Source: Pyricularia pennisetigena (Eukaryota; Ascomycota; Sordariomycetes; Magnaporthales; Pyriculariaceae). Taken from it: a DNA stretch of 64,000 nt. Of this stretch, positions 47,465-61,342 are shown piece by piece. Each line of letters opens with the position of its first letter. Position 1 is the stretch's first letter. The notes under the pieces are model-generated. The model did no database searches. It was not told the origin of the DNA and saw nothing but the letters and a program-made list of their open reading frames with translations. Location of the stretch: assembly GCF_004337985.1 (NCBI RefSeq), contig NC_043741.1, positions 3,844,953 to 3,908,952 of the forward strand. The letters are read 5' to 3'. Position numbers and translations under genes: made by a program.

Positions 47465-48590
47465 ATACACGACCTGGGCTGTTGATATAACTCCGCCAGT
47501 TGTTTCATCGTAACTGTAATTATGACGAGCGCCAAAACGGCTGGTTGCTGTGAAAGCAGAAGGATCCGTAGCCCCACATATACCCACACATGGTGGTGAA
47601 ATAGCCTTGACGCCTAACCGAGGTTGAAACAGGGCGAAGTTATGGTTGACAATATTCAATCGAGAAGATGAATGATGGCCATCGAGCAGCAGGCGCGGCG
47701 CGACCACTCTAGAAGTCCCATGATATTTAGTTCAGGCATAAAACCATATAAAATCTATTCCCAGCAAACAACCACACAAAAAGTCCGTCCCTGGAATCCA
47801 ATTGACCAGGCCGCGGCGTCTCACTCCAATCCTTAACTTTGGCGGTGATAAATCATCGCCAACAGGTCATGTTCCCACTTGCCCATTGTTATCGTCAACT
47901 CCTGCCTGTCTGCCTATCCCGGAAGTTTCATGGTGGCAACTACGCTACGAAGTCAAGGTCCTCCCTCGTCTCCCTGGCAAACTGGAACCATCAGTAATGT
48001 GCTGTGCAATGAACCCCCAAGACATGACAAAGCCAAGAGGTCAAACTGCAAAGCCCAGAGCTCTACAGGCGCCTAGCTCGACGACCAAACGCTCGGCGTG
48101 GCGTGGCACGGCGTATCGGGCCTGAGGACAATTGGTTTACTCTTTGAAGACCCGGCCGGGTTCAGAACCCGCTTGGTGGGATGTTTGCCCAGAAACCAAG
48201 GCGGCTTGGCTTTCTTGGAACTCCATATGACCGCCCCCGAATCGCTGTAGCACCTTCTTTCATTCCAAACACACAAAAACCCGCTCTTTCCAATTCCCAT
48301 CTTGGCTCCTTGGGCTTTTTCTCGGGCAAACCCTCAACTGTGCAATGGCGGCGCCTTCCGCCCGCCTACCTACCTAGGGTTTCTCGATCGCACGTCGATC
48401 TTGTATACACGACTCCCGAATGATAGGTAAGGTAGGTAGGCAGGTACAAAATTGCCCGCTTCAAGCAACAAGAAATACGCATCAAGGACGACTACTCTCG
48501 CATTCGCCCGGGAGCGATCTGTCGTCTTTGAGGCGTCAAATCGTTGCCGTCAAAACCCCGATATAATAAATATTGGATTTGCGCAACAAA
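47465..48590. other. Intergenic region between aminotransferase and aspartic protease
   Basis: No gene supported. TACCTACCTAGGG (48365-48378) and GGTAAGGTAGGTAGGCAGG (48426-48444) form a loose inverted pair upstream of the protease. Confidence 0.55.
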
Positions 48591-50195
48591 ATGCTAGGTC
48601 TATCTGCTCTTCTCATAGTCTTTGCTTCACTCGGCTCATTTGCGGCGGCATCCGACGGGGTTGTGCAATGGCACATTGAAAGGCGGCAGGTTCATGCGCC
48701 AACGCCGGAATTGGCAAAACGCGTTGCGACCACCTTCGAGGAAGTCATCCACAATGAGAAGTCGAGAGGCGGCTACTTCGCAAAATGCTCCGTTGGCGGA
48801 CAGGATGTGACTTTGCAACTAGACACGGGCTCCTCAGACCTTTGGGTCCCGGCCGACTCAGCATGTAAATCTGATCGAGTCCCCAACGGCTGCTCCCTCG
48901 GATCTTGTAAGCCTGCTTTCTCGTGTCCTCCAGAGCCTTCAGTCTTCTTACCAGCCGCTCGCTACAGTCAAGAAAGACCAGTCGTCCTCATTCCAAGTGA
49001 CCGGCAAGGACCAGTTCAGCATTCAGTATATTGATGGATCATTCGCCCGAGGCGACTATTTCACCGATACATTTTCCATTGGCGGCGTCAAGGTGACCAA
49101 TCTCACCATGGGACTTGGGAAACAAACCGATATTCCCTATGGCCTGGCCGGAGTTGGTTACGCAATGAACGAAGCAATTGTTGGGGGCAACAGCTCCAAC
49201 TTTACAACATATCCAAACTTGCCCGCAACAATGCTGAACGACGGCCTTATAAATACGAATGCTTTTAGCCTTTGGTTGAACAATTTGAGTTAGTACTTCT
49301 CTTCTTCTGTCGAGCCCTATCCTTCGGAGAGCAAAATCCGAAATCGTCGGTGTTGGGAACTGACAAATCTGCCGTAGATGCAAGTACTGGGAGAATCCTG
49401 TTTGGGGGCGTTGATGTTGCAAAGTTCAAGGGACGCATGTCAAGAATCCGCATCTACGAAGATGTCTTCAGCCAGGAATACATGTCGTTCACCGTCGCTT
49501 TGACCTCACTGGAGGCACACAGTGAAAGCGGCCAAGACACTCTTACCTCGCGCTCTTTTCCAATACCTGTGGTCCTCGACTCCGGTACCACCCTCTCCTA
49601 TCTACCGAATGATCTTGCCATCCAAACATGGACAGAGGTTGGCGCACTCTACAGCGCAGAATATGGCCAAGCGCTGCTCCCGTGCGCAATGGAGAGTAGC
49701 AAAGGATATTTTGTGTTTGGCTTCGCAGGTTCCGACGGACCCAGGATCCAGGTTGACATGAAAGAGCTTGTCTTGGATCTTACGACTGGGCCGGCTCCGA
49801 AATTCACCAATGGCAGATATCAAGGCCAGGATGCATGCACCTTTGGAATCCAGAACTTCACCGGCCAGACCATGGTTCTGGGCGACACGTTCCTCAGGTC
49901 TGCATATGTTGTCTATGACTTGGTCAACCACGAAATTGGTATCGCGCAGACTGATTTCAACTCGACAACTTCAGAAATCATCGCTTTCCCAAGCAGCGGC
50001 GCCCCTATCCCATCCGCGACCATGGCACCGAATCAGGACCAAGCCGTGGTCAAGCCGCAGATGACAATACCTGCATTTAATGCCCAACCTGGCTTTAGGC
50101 AGGGTGTGAGCCAGGCGAGCTCAACACTAAAGCCCTGGAACAATACTCGCTTTATATTGATGGGCGCGGCAATAGCCCTGATAATGTCAGGCTGA
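48591..50195 (+). CDS. Secreted or GPI-anchored aspartic protease (yapsin-like)
   Basis: A pepsin-family endopeptidase, probably anchored at the cell surface. Exons 48591-48906, 48968-49288 and 49378-50195 give about 484 residues. The signal peptide is MLGLSALLIVFASLGSFAAA. A propeptide leads to the first catalytic motif LDTGSSDLWV (Asp near 78). The flap region is FSIQYIDGSFARGDYFTDTFSIGG. The second catalytic motif is VVLDSGTTLSYLP (Asp near 280). Late landmarks are CTFGIQNFTGQTMVLGDTFLRSAYVVYDL and NHEIGIAQT. Several N-glycosylation sites are present. The C-terminus is Ser/Pro-rich and ends in a short hydrophobic tail (FILMGAAIALIMSG), fitting a GPI signal. An alternative in-frame acceptor before 49331 would leave a 42-nt intron and is less likely. 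Confidence 0.9.
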
Positions 50196-50699
50196 TGACA
50201 TTGAGGGCTGTATTCTTTTCACACTTCTACCCTAGGAACTAGATTAGCAGTAGTATCAATGTCATCAGCACAACTCGAGCAATTGCCACACCAGCAGCGC
50301 AATCCCCTATTCTGTGTAAAGTGTGTCATTTTAGATGCTTTTTCAGTTGAATTATTAAAACAACATCTTGTTTGATATAGGCTCCTGTGTCCAGTATGTC
50401 AAGACACGTGAGCCTCAGAGCAAAATAGCCCAAGTACACTATTTTAATGGCAAAATAAAACTACGAAGTGCTCCTGTGGTACGGCTGTTTTCTCCAAGTA
50501 CGTACCAGGTCGCTGGAGCCAAGCCAATGCCGTAAATGGGCAGGTGGGTCCTCTCGATTGGTGGCCAGAATCCATGCAGGGTCCACTAAAAAATTATCGA
50601 CTGCCAAAGTCGCGATGTTCCTTTTTGTACTTTGATGGGTGTCTACCTTCGTCATTCCTTTATCCTTTCTGTTCATTGGGTTTTGTTTCTTTTTCCAAG
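50196..50699. other. Intergenic region upstream of MEF1
   Basis: Protease 3' flank and MEF1 promoter. No gene seen. Confidence 0.6.
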
Positions 50700-53341
50700 A
50701 TGAGGACTTATAGGTCAGTTGCGGCCATAATAGACCGGAGCTTGCTCGGTGCCCAGTCTGCAGCACCTCGCCGGCTGTTCAGTGTAGAGGGCAGCCTGAG
50801 GACGGCACGCCCTGTTTCTTCCCTCCAAAGTGCTACGCGTTTGGGCCACGAGAGGAGATGGTTCAGTGAGAGCGCGAGGCTGCGCAACTTGAGCGCTGCT
50901 CAGCAGGCGTAAGTACATGTCAACATTTTATGTTTCATATGTCTCTGCGACATCAGCTAAACTGGGATCTGGAACGCGCAGACTAAAAGCAGCCCAAGAT
51001 GCGGCCAAAAATCTCACGGCCGAGACGGTGGCGAAGAGCATGACCGAAGCGGAAAAGACGAAGCTGGCACGAGTGCGGAACATTGGTATCGCGGTACGTT
51101 ATCGGATTGCGAAGTGGTTGAAGATGTCTCTCGAGACAGTTTGGTCGAGGAACCTGCCGTACTGACAAAGGTCTCACTTCTTGCAATCTACAGGCCCACA
51201 TCGACAGCGGCAAGACAACATGTACCGAGCGTGTGCTTTTCTACACGGGACGTATCAAGGCCATTCACGAAGTTCGAGGCAAAGATGCTGTGGGTGCCAA
51301 GATGGACTCCATGGAGCTCGAGAGGGAGCGAGGAATCACCATCCAGTCCGCGGCAACTTTTGCGGACTGGACCAAGAAGGAGAATGGCGAGGACGCCACT
51401 TACCACCTCAACTTGATTGACACTCCGGGACATATCGACTTCACCATTGAGGTCGAGCGGGCTCTCCGAGTCCTCGATGGTGCCGTCTTGGTTCTGTGTG
51501 CCGTCTCAGGTGTCCAATCCCAGACCATCACCGTCGATCGCCAGATGAAGCGCTATGATATTCCTCGCATCAGCTTTGTCAACAAGATGGACCGCATGGG
51601 TGCGAACCCATTCAAGGCCGTCGAGCAGATTAACAAGAAACTCAAGATTCCTGCCGCTGCCGTTCAAGTGCCCATCGGTTCCGAGAAAGACTTTGAGGGA
51701 GTCGTTGACCTGATCCACATGAAGACGATCCGAACCGAGGGTGCCAGGGGCACAAACGTCAAGGTTTCCAGCCAGATCCCGGATGATGTCAAGGAACTCG
51801 CTGAGGAGAAGAGGCAGGAGCTGATTGAGAAGCTGGCTGATGTCGACGACGAGATTGCTGAGATCTTCCTCGAAGAGCAGACGCCCACTCCTGAACAGAT
51901 CAAGGCTGCTATCAGGAGGGCAACCATTGCACGCAAGTTTACCCCCGTGTTGATGGGTTCCGCCCTTGCGGACAAGTGCATCCAGCCCATGCTCGATGCC
52001 GTCTGTGACTACCTGCCAAACCCATCCGAGGTCGAGAATGTGGCCCTGGACCGCTCAAAGGGCGAGGCTCCAACCGCGCTTATCCCCTATGATGCGCTAC
52101 CTTTTGTCGGCCTTGCGTTCAAGCTCGAGGAGAACCCGTTCGGTCAGCTTACCTACATCCGAGTTTACCAAGGCTCGCTCAAGAAGGGCATGTACCTTTT
52201 CAACTCTCGCAACAACAAGAAGATCCGCATTCCCCGCATCGTACGTATGCACTCGAACGAGATGGAGGATGTTAACGAGATCGGTGCCGGTGAGATTTGC
52301 GCCGTGTTCGGTGTCGACTGTGCCTCTGGCGACACGTTCACCGACGGCAACCTACCTTACACCATGTCCACCATGTTCGTTCCCGATGCTGTCATGTCTC
52401 TGTCCATCAAGCCTAAGCGTAGCAGCGACGCCGATAACTTCTCAAAGGCCATGAATCGCTTCCAGCGTGAAGATCCCACCTTCCGTCTTCACGTCGACGA
52501 GGAATCTGAGGAGACCATCATTTCTGGAATGGGCGAGTTGCATCTCGAGGTGTACGTCGAGCGCCTGCGTCGTGAGTACAGGTGCGACTGCGAGACTGGC
52601 CAGCCGCGCGTCGCGTACCGTGAGACCATCACCCGCCGGGCCGAATATGACTTCCTTCTCAAGCGCCAGAGTGGTGGCCCTGGTGACTACGCTCGTGTTG
52701 TGGGCTACATTGAGCCCAATGATAAGAGCGCCGAGGAGAACTTCTTTGAGGCCCGCGTTGTTGGTGGCAACATTCCCGACAAGTTCCTCAGCGCTTGCGG
52801 TAAAGGTTTCGAGGAAGCTGCACGCAAGGGTCCTCTCTTGGGCCACAGGGTCATCGGCACGACTATGATCGTAAACGATGGTGCCACTCATGTTACTGAT
52901 TCATCCGATTACGCCTTCAACCTGGCCACCCAGATGGCTTTCCGCAAGGCGTTTGTTGACGCCGGCGGCCAGGTCCTGGAGCCGCTCATGAAGACCACGA
53001 TTACTGCGCCCAACGAGTTCCAGGGTTCTGTGCTCATGCTGATGAACAAGCGCGGTACTGTCATCGACACCGAGATTGGTCCCGATGACTTCACCCTTAT
53101 TGCCGACTGCTCTCTGAACGCCATGTTTGGCTTTTCCTCGCACCTCCGCGCCGCTACCCAGGGTAAGGGCGAGTTTAACATGGAGTTCAGCCACTACGCA
53201 GCGGCGCCTCCACATCTCCAGTAAGTTTGACCATGTCCTCTCATTTATGTTTGCCCTATACTGACCTCGTTTTCTTCGCGCTACAGGAAGGAACTTATCG
53301 CCAAGTACCAAAAAGAACTGGACTCTAAGCGAACAAAATAA
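50700..53341 (+). CDS. MEF1: Mitochondrial elongation factor G 1
   Basis: The translocase GTPase of mitochondrial translation. Exons 50700-50908, 50982-51093, 51194-53220 and 53287-53341 give 800 residues, close to other fungal Mef1 proteins. A basic presequence ([28 protein letters not shown]) targets mitochondria. GTPase motifs: G1 AHIDSGKTT, which starts exon 3, ERERGIT for G2, DTPGH for G3 and NKMDRMG for G4. Domain II contains [21 protein letters not shown]. Domain IV has [15 protein letters not shown], and domain V ends with [31 protein letters not shown]. The last short exon adds [17 protein letters not shown]. All splice sites are canonical and keep frame. Confidence 0.96.
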
Positions 53342-53696
53342 AACCGCGATTCTGAGCACGGGGGTACTCCTGGCTAAGATAGACTCATTTTTACTAGAAG
53401 GGCACGACGTCCTGATAGAAATGTACAAACAAAACATATGTACAATAAAACAAACTAGAACGGGAATATGTAACAATATCATGTGGATGATCTCGAACTT
53501 CAAAAGCGCGTAAGTTTACACGTCGTCAAGTAGCTGCCAGGAGCAAATAAGGTTTTCTATGCCTTTTTCTCTTTTTTTTCTCTCTTCTTTTCTCTTTTTT
53601 ATAATACTCGTTCTGTTCAGTTCAATCTTACAGTGACTAGAACACCTATATTTTTTTTTTTTTATCTCTCTCTCAGACGGGCAATCATAAGAGCAA
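53342..53696. other. Region between convergent MEF1 and LYS12
   Basis: Shared 3' flank with T-rich runs at about 53563-53600 and 53650-53664. No gene seen. Confidence 0.6.
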
Positions 53697-54920
<1,224 letters not shown>

Positions 54921-56647
54921 ATTTACCTAGGTGACGAGAGTTGGTATCTCGTACAATTGCCTTTGATGTTTGACGACAATGTACGTGATGCCAGTTGCTT
55001 TCTAGCAAAGAATCATACAAGTACAAACTTTTTTGGGGTTAAGTGGAGAACACACGGCCGGGATCGGAGCTGCTAGCGCATTTACCCCAGCTGCAGTGGC
55101 TACTGCTGAAGTAGCGGGCACCCCACCCATTTGAGGCTCTGATCTACCGGTAGAAGTCGCAAAGAACTTAACAAATATACTTACCTGTCTAATTTTCTCT
55201 TCTCACCTTACGTTTTTACTTTGCATCAGAGTTTCAACCGACCGCATTTTGTCTTACAGAAAAATGCGGCGATTGCCTTCATAAGCGTGCTCAGAATGAC
55301 GGCCACACTTTGTAAAAGTGTTCTGTCCAGCCACCCAGTCTAGGCACACAAGCTACGATGTATGAAAAAGGGGCAACTTTGACAGGCCCGCCGAGTCGCA
55401 AATAAACAGGCAAGTCGCGTTGCCTGTGAAACGAAGACAAACAAACCTATGGTTCAATGGATGCAGACAAACCATGATCCACTGAAGAGAAAGCTCCGTT
55501 CCTCAGCCTAGGTCGATATTCGGCAGCTTCCCCAATTCCATCTTTTTCGACCTTTCGGATGTTGAGCCGTGGCTATATTCTTTTGAAGCGGTGGGCTTCA
55601 TCTGAACTTGAGTTCATCAGCCGTGCGTCACGGATAATAATATGATGGTGTTAAGATCTCAGAACAGCTACTGGGTAATGTGAGACAACACCTAAAGTGC
55701 AGATCCCTGCATTGTCTTAGTGGACCTTCGGCTCAGGACCCTTGCCAAACTGTCATAGCTTGTGTCGGAACAATCAATGTCTAGAGGCAACTGTTCTTGC
55801 CTGGCGTGGACAAAATCAGAGGCCTTTTTTTCATGCTGTATTAAATCATGCAACATGCGATATTTATGTAAACTTGATGCGGCCATCCATGACCAAGTTG
55901 TCACTTATGAAAAGAAAAAAAAAAAAAAAAAAAAAACAGAGACACTCACACACACACAAACACAGACACACATACTTGGCCTCTTCCCGCTAACCCTGTG
56001 ACTTCGAAGCTCTACTACATACAGTACATGCACCTTGGTAAACCCCTGAATCCACAACCCAGGAGCTATCATTTGGCTTAGCCTTAAAAAGGCACACCTA
56101 ACCTTTCGCCTACCAATCATAAGCCGGGTGAGCCTCCCCACCATCGGGTCTTCCTGTACCAGAGTCGACAAGCAAACTCCCAACGAACGATTGTCCTTGA
56201 CGATTTCTTTCCTCGGGTGCCAGTTGTTTTCTTTCTAATCACACGAGGTCCTCTTTACCGCTTTCGTACATGACCGAAGCCTCTTATTTTAATTTCATTT
56301 GCACATTCTTTCCGTTCTTAGAATCTTCAGCGTCGACGACTATTATTCCCGCTACGTAGCAACTCCTGCATTTTCCCCCAAAGACATAAGCTGCAGCACA
56401 TTTACCGCAATCAGGTACCTCCATCTACCTGCTTAATTAAGGAGACGGAATCTTACGCGCGTAAGGTGTTGAGCTGCCTTGCTTTGCTTCTCCAACTCCA
56501 GACGGTGCGCCAAGTCGCCTCTGATTCGGTTGACATCCTCGGACAGATCCAGACCTGGGCTTTTGACAAACCTCAGCTCCAAGTCCCCCTGAGTAGCCGA
56601 CAAACACAGATCGCTCCTTATAAACCGCTGTGTCGGCAGTCGTGACC
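54921..56647. other. Divergent promoter region of LYS12 and the disordered protein gene
   Basis: No gene supported. An A-run at about 55915-55936 is followed by a CA-type microsatellite at 55942-55972. A CCG-N4-CGG palindrome lies at 55058-55067. Confidence 0.55.
55942..55972. repeat. CA-rich microsatellite
   Basis: An imperfect run of CA and ACA units directly after a long A-tract. Confidence 0.85.
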
Positions 56648-58986
56648 ATGAGCAAAATAGGGTCAGTTTCTGGTCTGCGGGCGATGTTCGAGAGCGGCAA
56701 CAAGGAGGATACACCCGAACGAGGGAGGTCACCAGGTTTATCTGCAGGTTAGTCAATCTTCTGGTCTCAACTTCCTCTCTCCAGCACAAATCGACCTTAG
56801 CTTCAGTCCCGGAATTTTGTATGTCATATTGTATCTTCACGGGCTAGCACAGTCCGTCCCCTGAATCGAGCTCAGATGGTCATCCTGATGATCGTCATAT
56901 TTCTGCTCTTCATTGCGCTTTTATCCCATTTCTTCCTCGAGCCTCTTATTTCTGCGTTTTTCGTGCCTGGAAACATACTCATAGAGATCCACCCATCTGA
57001 ATAGGCACAGAATCACCTCGCCCGCTGTCCAAGATTCGAACCAATTTTGTCGCAGTTGTTGAAAAAGACGGCAGAGTGGGACTAAAGCGAGACCCCAGCT
57101 CTGATTCCGTACTTTCCAACTCGAAGAAAACATCCGACGACACAGATATCCCATCAACCACCGCTTCAAGATCACAGTCAGCGCAGGACACACCCCCATC
57201 CTTTACCGATCGACTTCAGCAACAGAACAAGCCATTTCAAATGGAGCCGATTCCCCAATCACCGCTGCACGACTCACCCAAACCGGGCCAGAATGCCACA
57301 TTCGCTCAGCGGACGCCACCAGTCCCAGGCAAAGTTGCTTCTGGTGCAGACGATGACAAGCCTACGGGTCCGGCAGAAGCCGAGGGCTCGACGACAACTT
57401 CCAAAGCTACAAAGCCCGATCAGAATCAAAATCTCAATGGAAAGACGGCTGTCGAGAGGGACAAGGCCAAGGCTGTAGCCAAGGCTTCTCCCGCAAAGGA
57501 AGGGGCCAAAGCAGATAACGGCAAGACCGACGCCAAAGGGCCAAAAGCACTATCAGTAACGACAACGAAAAGTAGCGGTCGTCCGGCGAAGTCTCCCATT
57601 GCAACCAAAACCCCAACCAGCCCAGCCAAGGGTCCTAAGCTATCGGCCAAGACTCCGGAGAAGAGGACTTTGGAGCCTCAAAAGTCTGCTACGCCGAAGC
57701 TTACCCCTAAGGCGGCTAGTAAAGCAACAGGGTCTGGCAGTGCTAAGGATTCCGGCGCAAAAACCAGCTCTGTAACCAAGAAACCGCCTACGGTTCAGAT
57801 TTCCCCATCTGATAGCCTTGATCGAGGTGTGGGATTCGTCAAGCCCAAGCCGAAGTCTCCAACGCGGCCTGTAGCTCTCCCCGCAGGTCTTACAACGCAC
57901 ACGGCTGCATCTGCCACTAGGACAGGAACCGGTCGGCCTTCATCGTCGCGGCAGTCTGGTACCTACCAGAATCCCGAGTCAAGGTCTCCGAGTAGGACCA
58001 GCGCGGCCACAGGTCGCACTTTGAGGAGGCAGAGCTCCACCATCAATCGACCGAGGCCAAGCATTGGTCCTCCGCCCAAGGCCGCGGCCATCGACCACCC
58101 TGTCACAAAGCGGGAGAAGGCGGTGGACGAGGGCTTCCTTGCGCGCATGATGCGCCCAACACAGGCTTCGAGTTCCAAGACGCACGAGAAGGTTGCGGCA
58201 AGCCCCCCTCGTAAGAATCCAGGTAGTTCCAATGCGGCGAAGCGCTCTGTTGCCAGCAAAGACACCACCACAGGCGCCGCCAAGAAGATAGTATCTAAGA
58301 CTGATGCGCCGATGAGGAAGGCCTCGTCCAAACCTATCGTGGCCAAACAGCCTAGCGAGCTTGAAGAAAAGGTCGCCCCACAAACAGATACAGCCTCAAA
58401 GACGACAAGTAAGCCGAAGTCGCAGGGAGTTGGTGGCAAGGCTGGAGGCAAACCGGAGGCTGCGAAGGCTCCAGAGCCAGTGCCTCAGACAGCACCAGCG
58501 CTTGAGGCGAAGCCAGCGGCCGAGCCGGAGCCGGTGCCCCAGGCCAAGACCCCGGAACCCAAGACCGATGAGTCCGAAGTCTTTCCGGCAGGAGCTCCCG
58601 CGGTGGATACTGTCGTGGACGAAGAATCCGAGACGAGCCAGCCAGCTGTGGAGCTAGCGAAAGAGTATTTAAACCCGGAAACTGCCCAGGCGACTCACCT
58701 AGCCGATCCTGTCGAGATTATTCCTTCTGAGGATGTTCCTGTCGCGACCAAACCCATCTCTGTTGATAACGAGGCTTCAGTAGAGCCTGCTCCGGCTGCA
58801 CTTGATGACAATCTGGCAGATACAAGCTCTGAGAAGGCACCGACAGAGCCCAAGACGCCCGTGGACGTGACTGATGATCAGCAACCCACCGGTATCACTG
58901 AGGGCTCGTCTGAACAGGAAGTCAAGCCGACCAACGAGCCGGGCTTGGAAAAGGGAGAGGAAGTTACGACGGTGGTAGCCAACTGA
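56648..58986 (+). CDS. Uncharacterised disordered Lys/Pro/Ala/Ser-rich protein
   Basis: Function unknown. Exons 56648-56747 and 57005-58986 give about 693 residues. A short conserved N-terminus reads MSKIGSVSGLRAMFESGNKEDTPERGRSPG. After splicing it continues GTESPRPLSKIRTNFVAVVEKDGRVGLKRDPS. Both blocks resemble the start of a family in filamentous fungi that is often annotated as mucin-like, though I cannot verify this. The remainder is low complexity: KSPIATKTPTSPAKGP repeats, a basic middle and an acidic Glu/Pro C-terminus. A conserved-looking island VTKREKAVDEGFLARMMRPTQASSSK sits at about residue 375. The pattern suggests a scaffold or cytoskeleton-binding protein, which is speculation. 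The first exon and the 257-nt intron are predicted from frame. Confidence 0.75.
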
Positions 58987-59691
58987 AAGTTGTCTGCTGG
59001 TCGCGAAGTCCGCAAGGGTTGTATGTTTGCGGGGGAATTTTTTTTTCATGTTCTACGTTGACTTGTACAGAATAGGAGTTGCGCACCTGGGATGCACTTG
59101 ACTATCAGATGAGAGTTGGTATAAGCGTATTGCACATACACAGCCTACCTATGTATACCACGATTGTGATTGAAGCTGTCTGAAGTCCCCACCCTCCATC
59201 CTATGACATGTGAGCCGCCACCCTTTTACTGTAAATCAGGTGAGTTCCGACGATGGATAGAGTTTATGACATTTCTTGGCAATTGACTGCTAGAAACGAC
59301 CGCACTCGAGTTGAGACGATTGGAAGGGTGCATTGGTGGAGTATTCAATAGAGGTCGGGGTGGACCCTGCAAATCGTGTGGCGGCAAGGAGAAATTCTGG
59401 AGGGGAATCCCGAGACTTCTGAAATCTTAAGTCTTGATCATCCTGCCCAGCTACGAAATCCAAGACAACCCCAAACAAGGCACAGTAGCGAAAACCTTGA
59501 GACAGTACCGGCTTGCAACTGGGGATTCATTTGAATTATTCTATTTTTACGTCACAGTCTACTGATCTAAAACATACATACCATCTACCCATCGACACCA
59601 GGCGCTGGTGCTCTGTACAAATAAAAATAAACCTGGTACCGAAGTTGCCGGGGCAAACAAGTTGCGTGACATATAACAATCTTCGGCGGCA
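58987..59691. other. Intergenic region upstream of YAE1
   Basis: No gene supported. Confidence 0.6.
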
Positions 59692-60417
59692 ATGCACATG
59701 AATCCAACGCCCCTTCCGCACTCGGAAGATGACGGCGTCATGTTTGCCTCGATTGGGCAAACAAGTCTCGCGTTGAGAGAGCCGCCGCCGGGACTGCATG
59801 CCACCGACACTTTGGACGACGTCTTTGCCTCTGAGGATGTCCAGGGCACCACTCCGTTCTCCTCGGAGCCGTCGGATATGCGGCGGCTGCAGAGCGAGCA
59901 CACGACGGCGGGTTACCGCGAGGGCGTGACGGTAGCCAAGGCTGCCAGCGTGCAGGCCGGGTTCGACGAGGGATTCGGGCTCGGGGCCACGTTGGGACTG
60001 AGCGCCGGCGAGATCGTGGGTGTTCTCGAGGGCCTTGCCGCTGCGGTTCCTGGCGACGAGCGGCTGGCTGCGCTCCTCGGCGAGGCGAGAGGGGACTTGT
60101 CAGCTCGGTCGATTTTTGGGGCCACCTACTGGGCTCCTGACGGGACGTGGACGTATCCGGTCTCCGGGCAAGACGGCGGGGACGTGGTTTTTAGGCATGT
60201 GGTGGAAGCTCATCCACTCATCGCCAAATGGCGAGCTGTTTTGAACGAGCAAATTCATCATTGGGGGGTGAGGCGTGATTTGTTCACAGAGGATCAAGCT
60301 GTCGACGAGGAGGTCGTCAGCCAGAAGAAGCCCGGAAACCCCGCCACGGCACCCAAGGCAGCGACAGGCACAGTGCCGGCCACGCAGTCTCGCATGAGTG
60401 ATGCGCTGCAGTGGTGA
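59692..60417 (+). CDS. YAE1: Yae1 family protein (Fe-S adaptor for Rli1/ABCE1)
   Basis: In yeast, the Yae1-Lto1 complex recruits the ribosome-recycling ATPase Rli1 to the cytosolic iron-sulphur assembly machinery. One exon encodes 241 residues, longer than the yeast protein (141). The hallmark deca-GX3 stretch is at about residues 73-113: AGYREGVTVAKAASVQAGFD then EGFGLGATLGLSAGEIVGVL, with a small residue every fourth position. It is preceded by the usual DMRRLQSEHTTAGYREG entry. The Asp/Glu-rich N-terminus (TLDDVFASED) also fits. A second ATG six bases downstream (59698) is an alternative start. Confidence 0.88.
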   Translation: MHMNPTPLPHSEDDGVMFASIGQTSLALREPPPGLHATDTLDDVFASEDVQGTTPFSSEPSDMRRLQSEHTTAGYREGVTVAKAASVQAGFDEGFGLGATLGLSAGEIVGVLEGLAAAVPGDERLAALLGEARGDLSARSIFGATYWAPDGTWTYPVSGQDGGDVVFRHVVEAHPLIAKWRAVLNEQIHHWGVRRDLFTEDQAVDEEVVSQKKPGNPATAPKAATGTVPATQSRMSDALQW

Positions 60418-61342
60418 GGGTTGCCTACGAAGGGCCACTACGGACACCCATGATATTCTTTGGGAAATGCACGCCGTTAAGCTTGCATTGCATCCCAGGC
60501 AATGTGAAATGACGGCACTGTTAGGAGGGGAAGCCGGTCGGGTACGATCGGCACCTCCGCTACCATATCACAATCCCTGCACTCACAACCTCCGATGCGG
60601 ACCGCCATGCCACCGTCTTCGGTGGACTAGCCTGCCAAGCCTGCCGTGTCTGCCAACAGCCCATGCAACAGGGCTGCAGCAGCGATGAAAAACCTTCCAC
60701 CGCTACAAGCACCAAATGTCGTCAACAGGTTTGGTATTTGTCACCAGCGATAGTACGACATTTGCATTGGGTCGGCTAGCCTAGGCTTTTAGTTTCACCC
60801 AAACTAGTTAAGTCAGAGTCACTCTACGGTATCTCCGCAGTAGGCCAGAAAGCTGCTGAGCAAGCCGACGTGCCGAATACAAATCGACCCACACCTCCTC
60901 AACGGGCAATCTTATACCCGCAAGGCGCATCATTGATAATTTGTCTGCCATCGACACGTTCAAGGGTCCTCCATCTCGTCTTATATTCTGGCACTTCTGG
61001 CACTTGAGTCCTTGGACTGAAAGGAAGAACAAGCTTTTGCCCTCATCCTGTTCCTTCACGACCACTGATCACAAAATTGGTCCAGATCCATCTTCGGCCA
61101 GGACTGGCCAAAAAGGCGCTCGCAGGGAACTTTTGCACCAAATACAGTCACGATACACTGCCTGTTTCAAGATTTGATTAGACTCTAATTGCCTTACGCT
61201 TCGATCGTAGGCTGGGATCTGTTCTAGAGTCCTCCAACTTTTTGCCTGCTATACATCGAATCTAGAAGTCCCGTGCCTTCCACCTCGAGCAGCACTTCGG
61301 CATGGGCTGCTCCTCTTCACTTGACACACAAATATCCGCGCT
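60418..61342. other. Intergenic region upstream of the MFS transporter
   Basis: No gene supported. Confidence 0.6.

Noticed and set aside
55058..55067. CCG-N4-CGG palindrome upstream of LYS12 as a functional Leu3 site
   Set aside because: It fits the consensus, but LYS12 is not a standard Leu3 target and chance matches are frequent. It is kept only as a note in the LEU1 finding.
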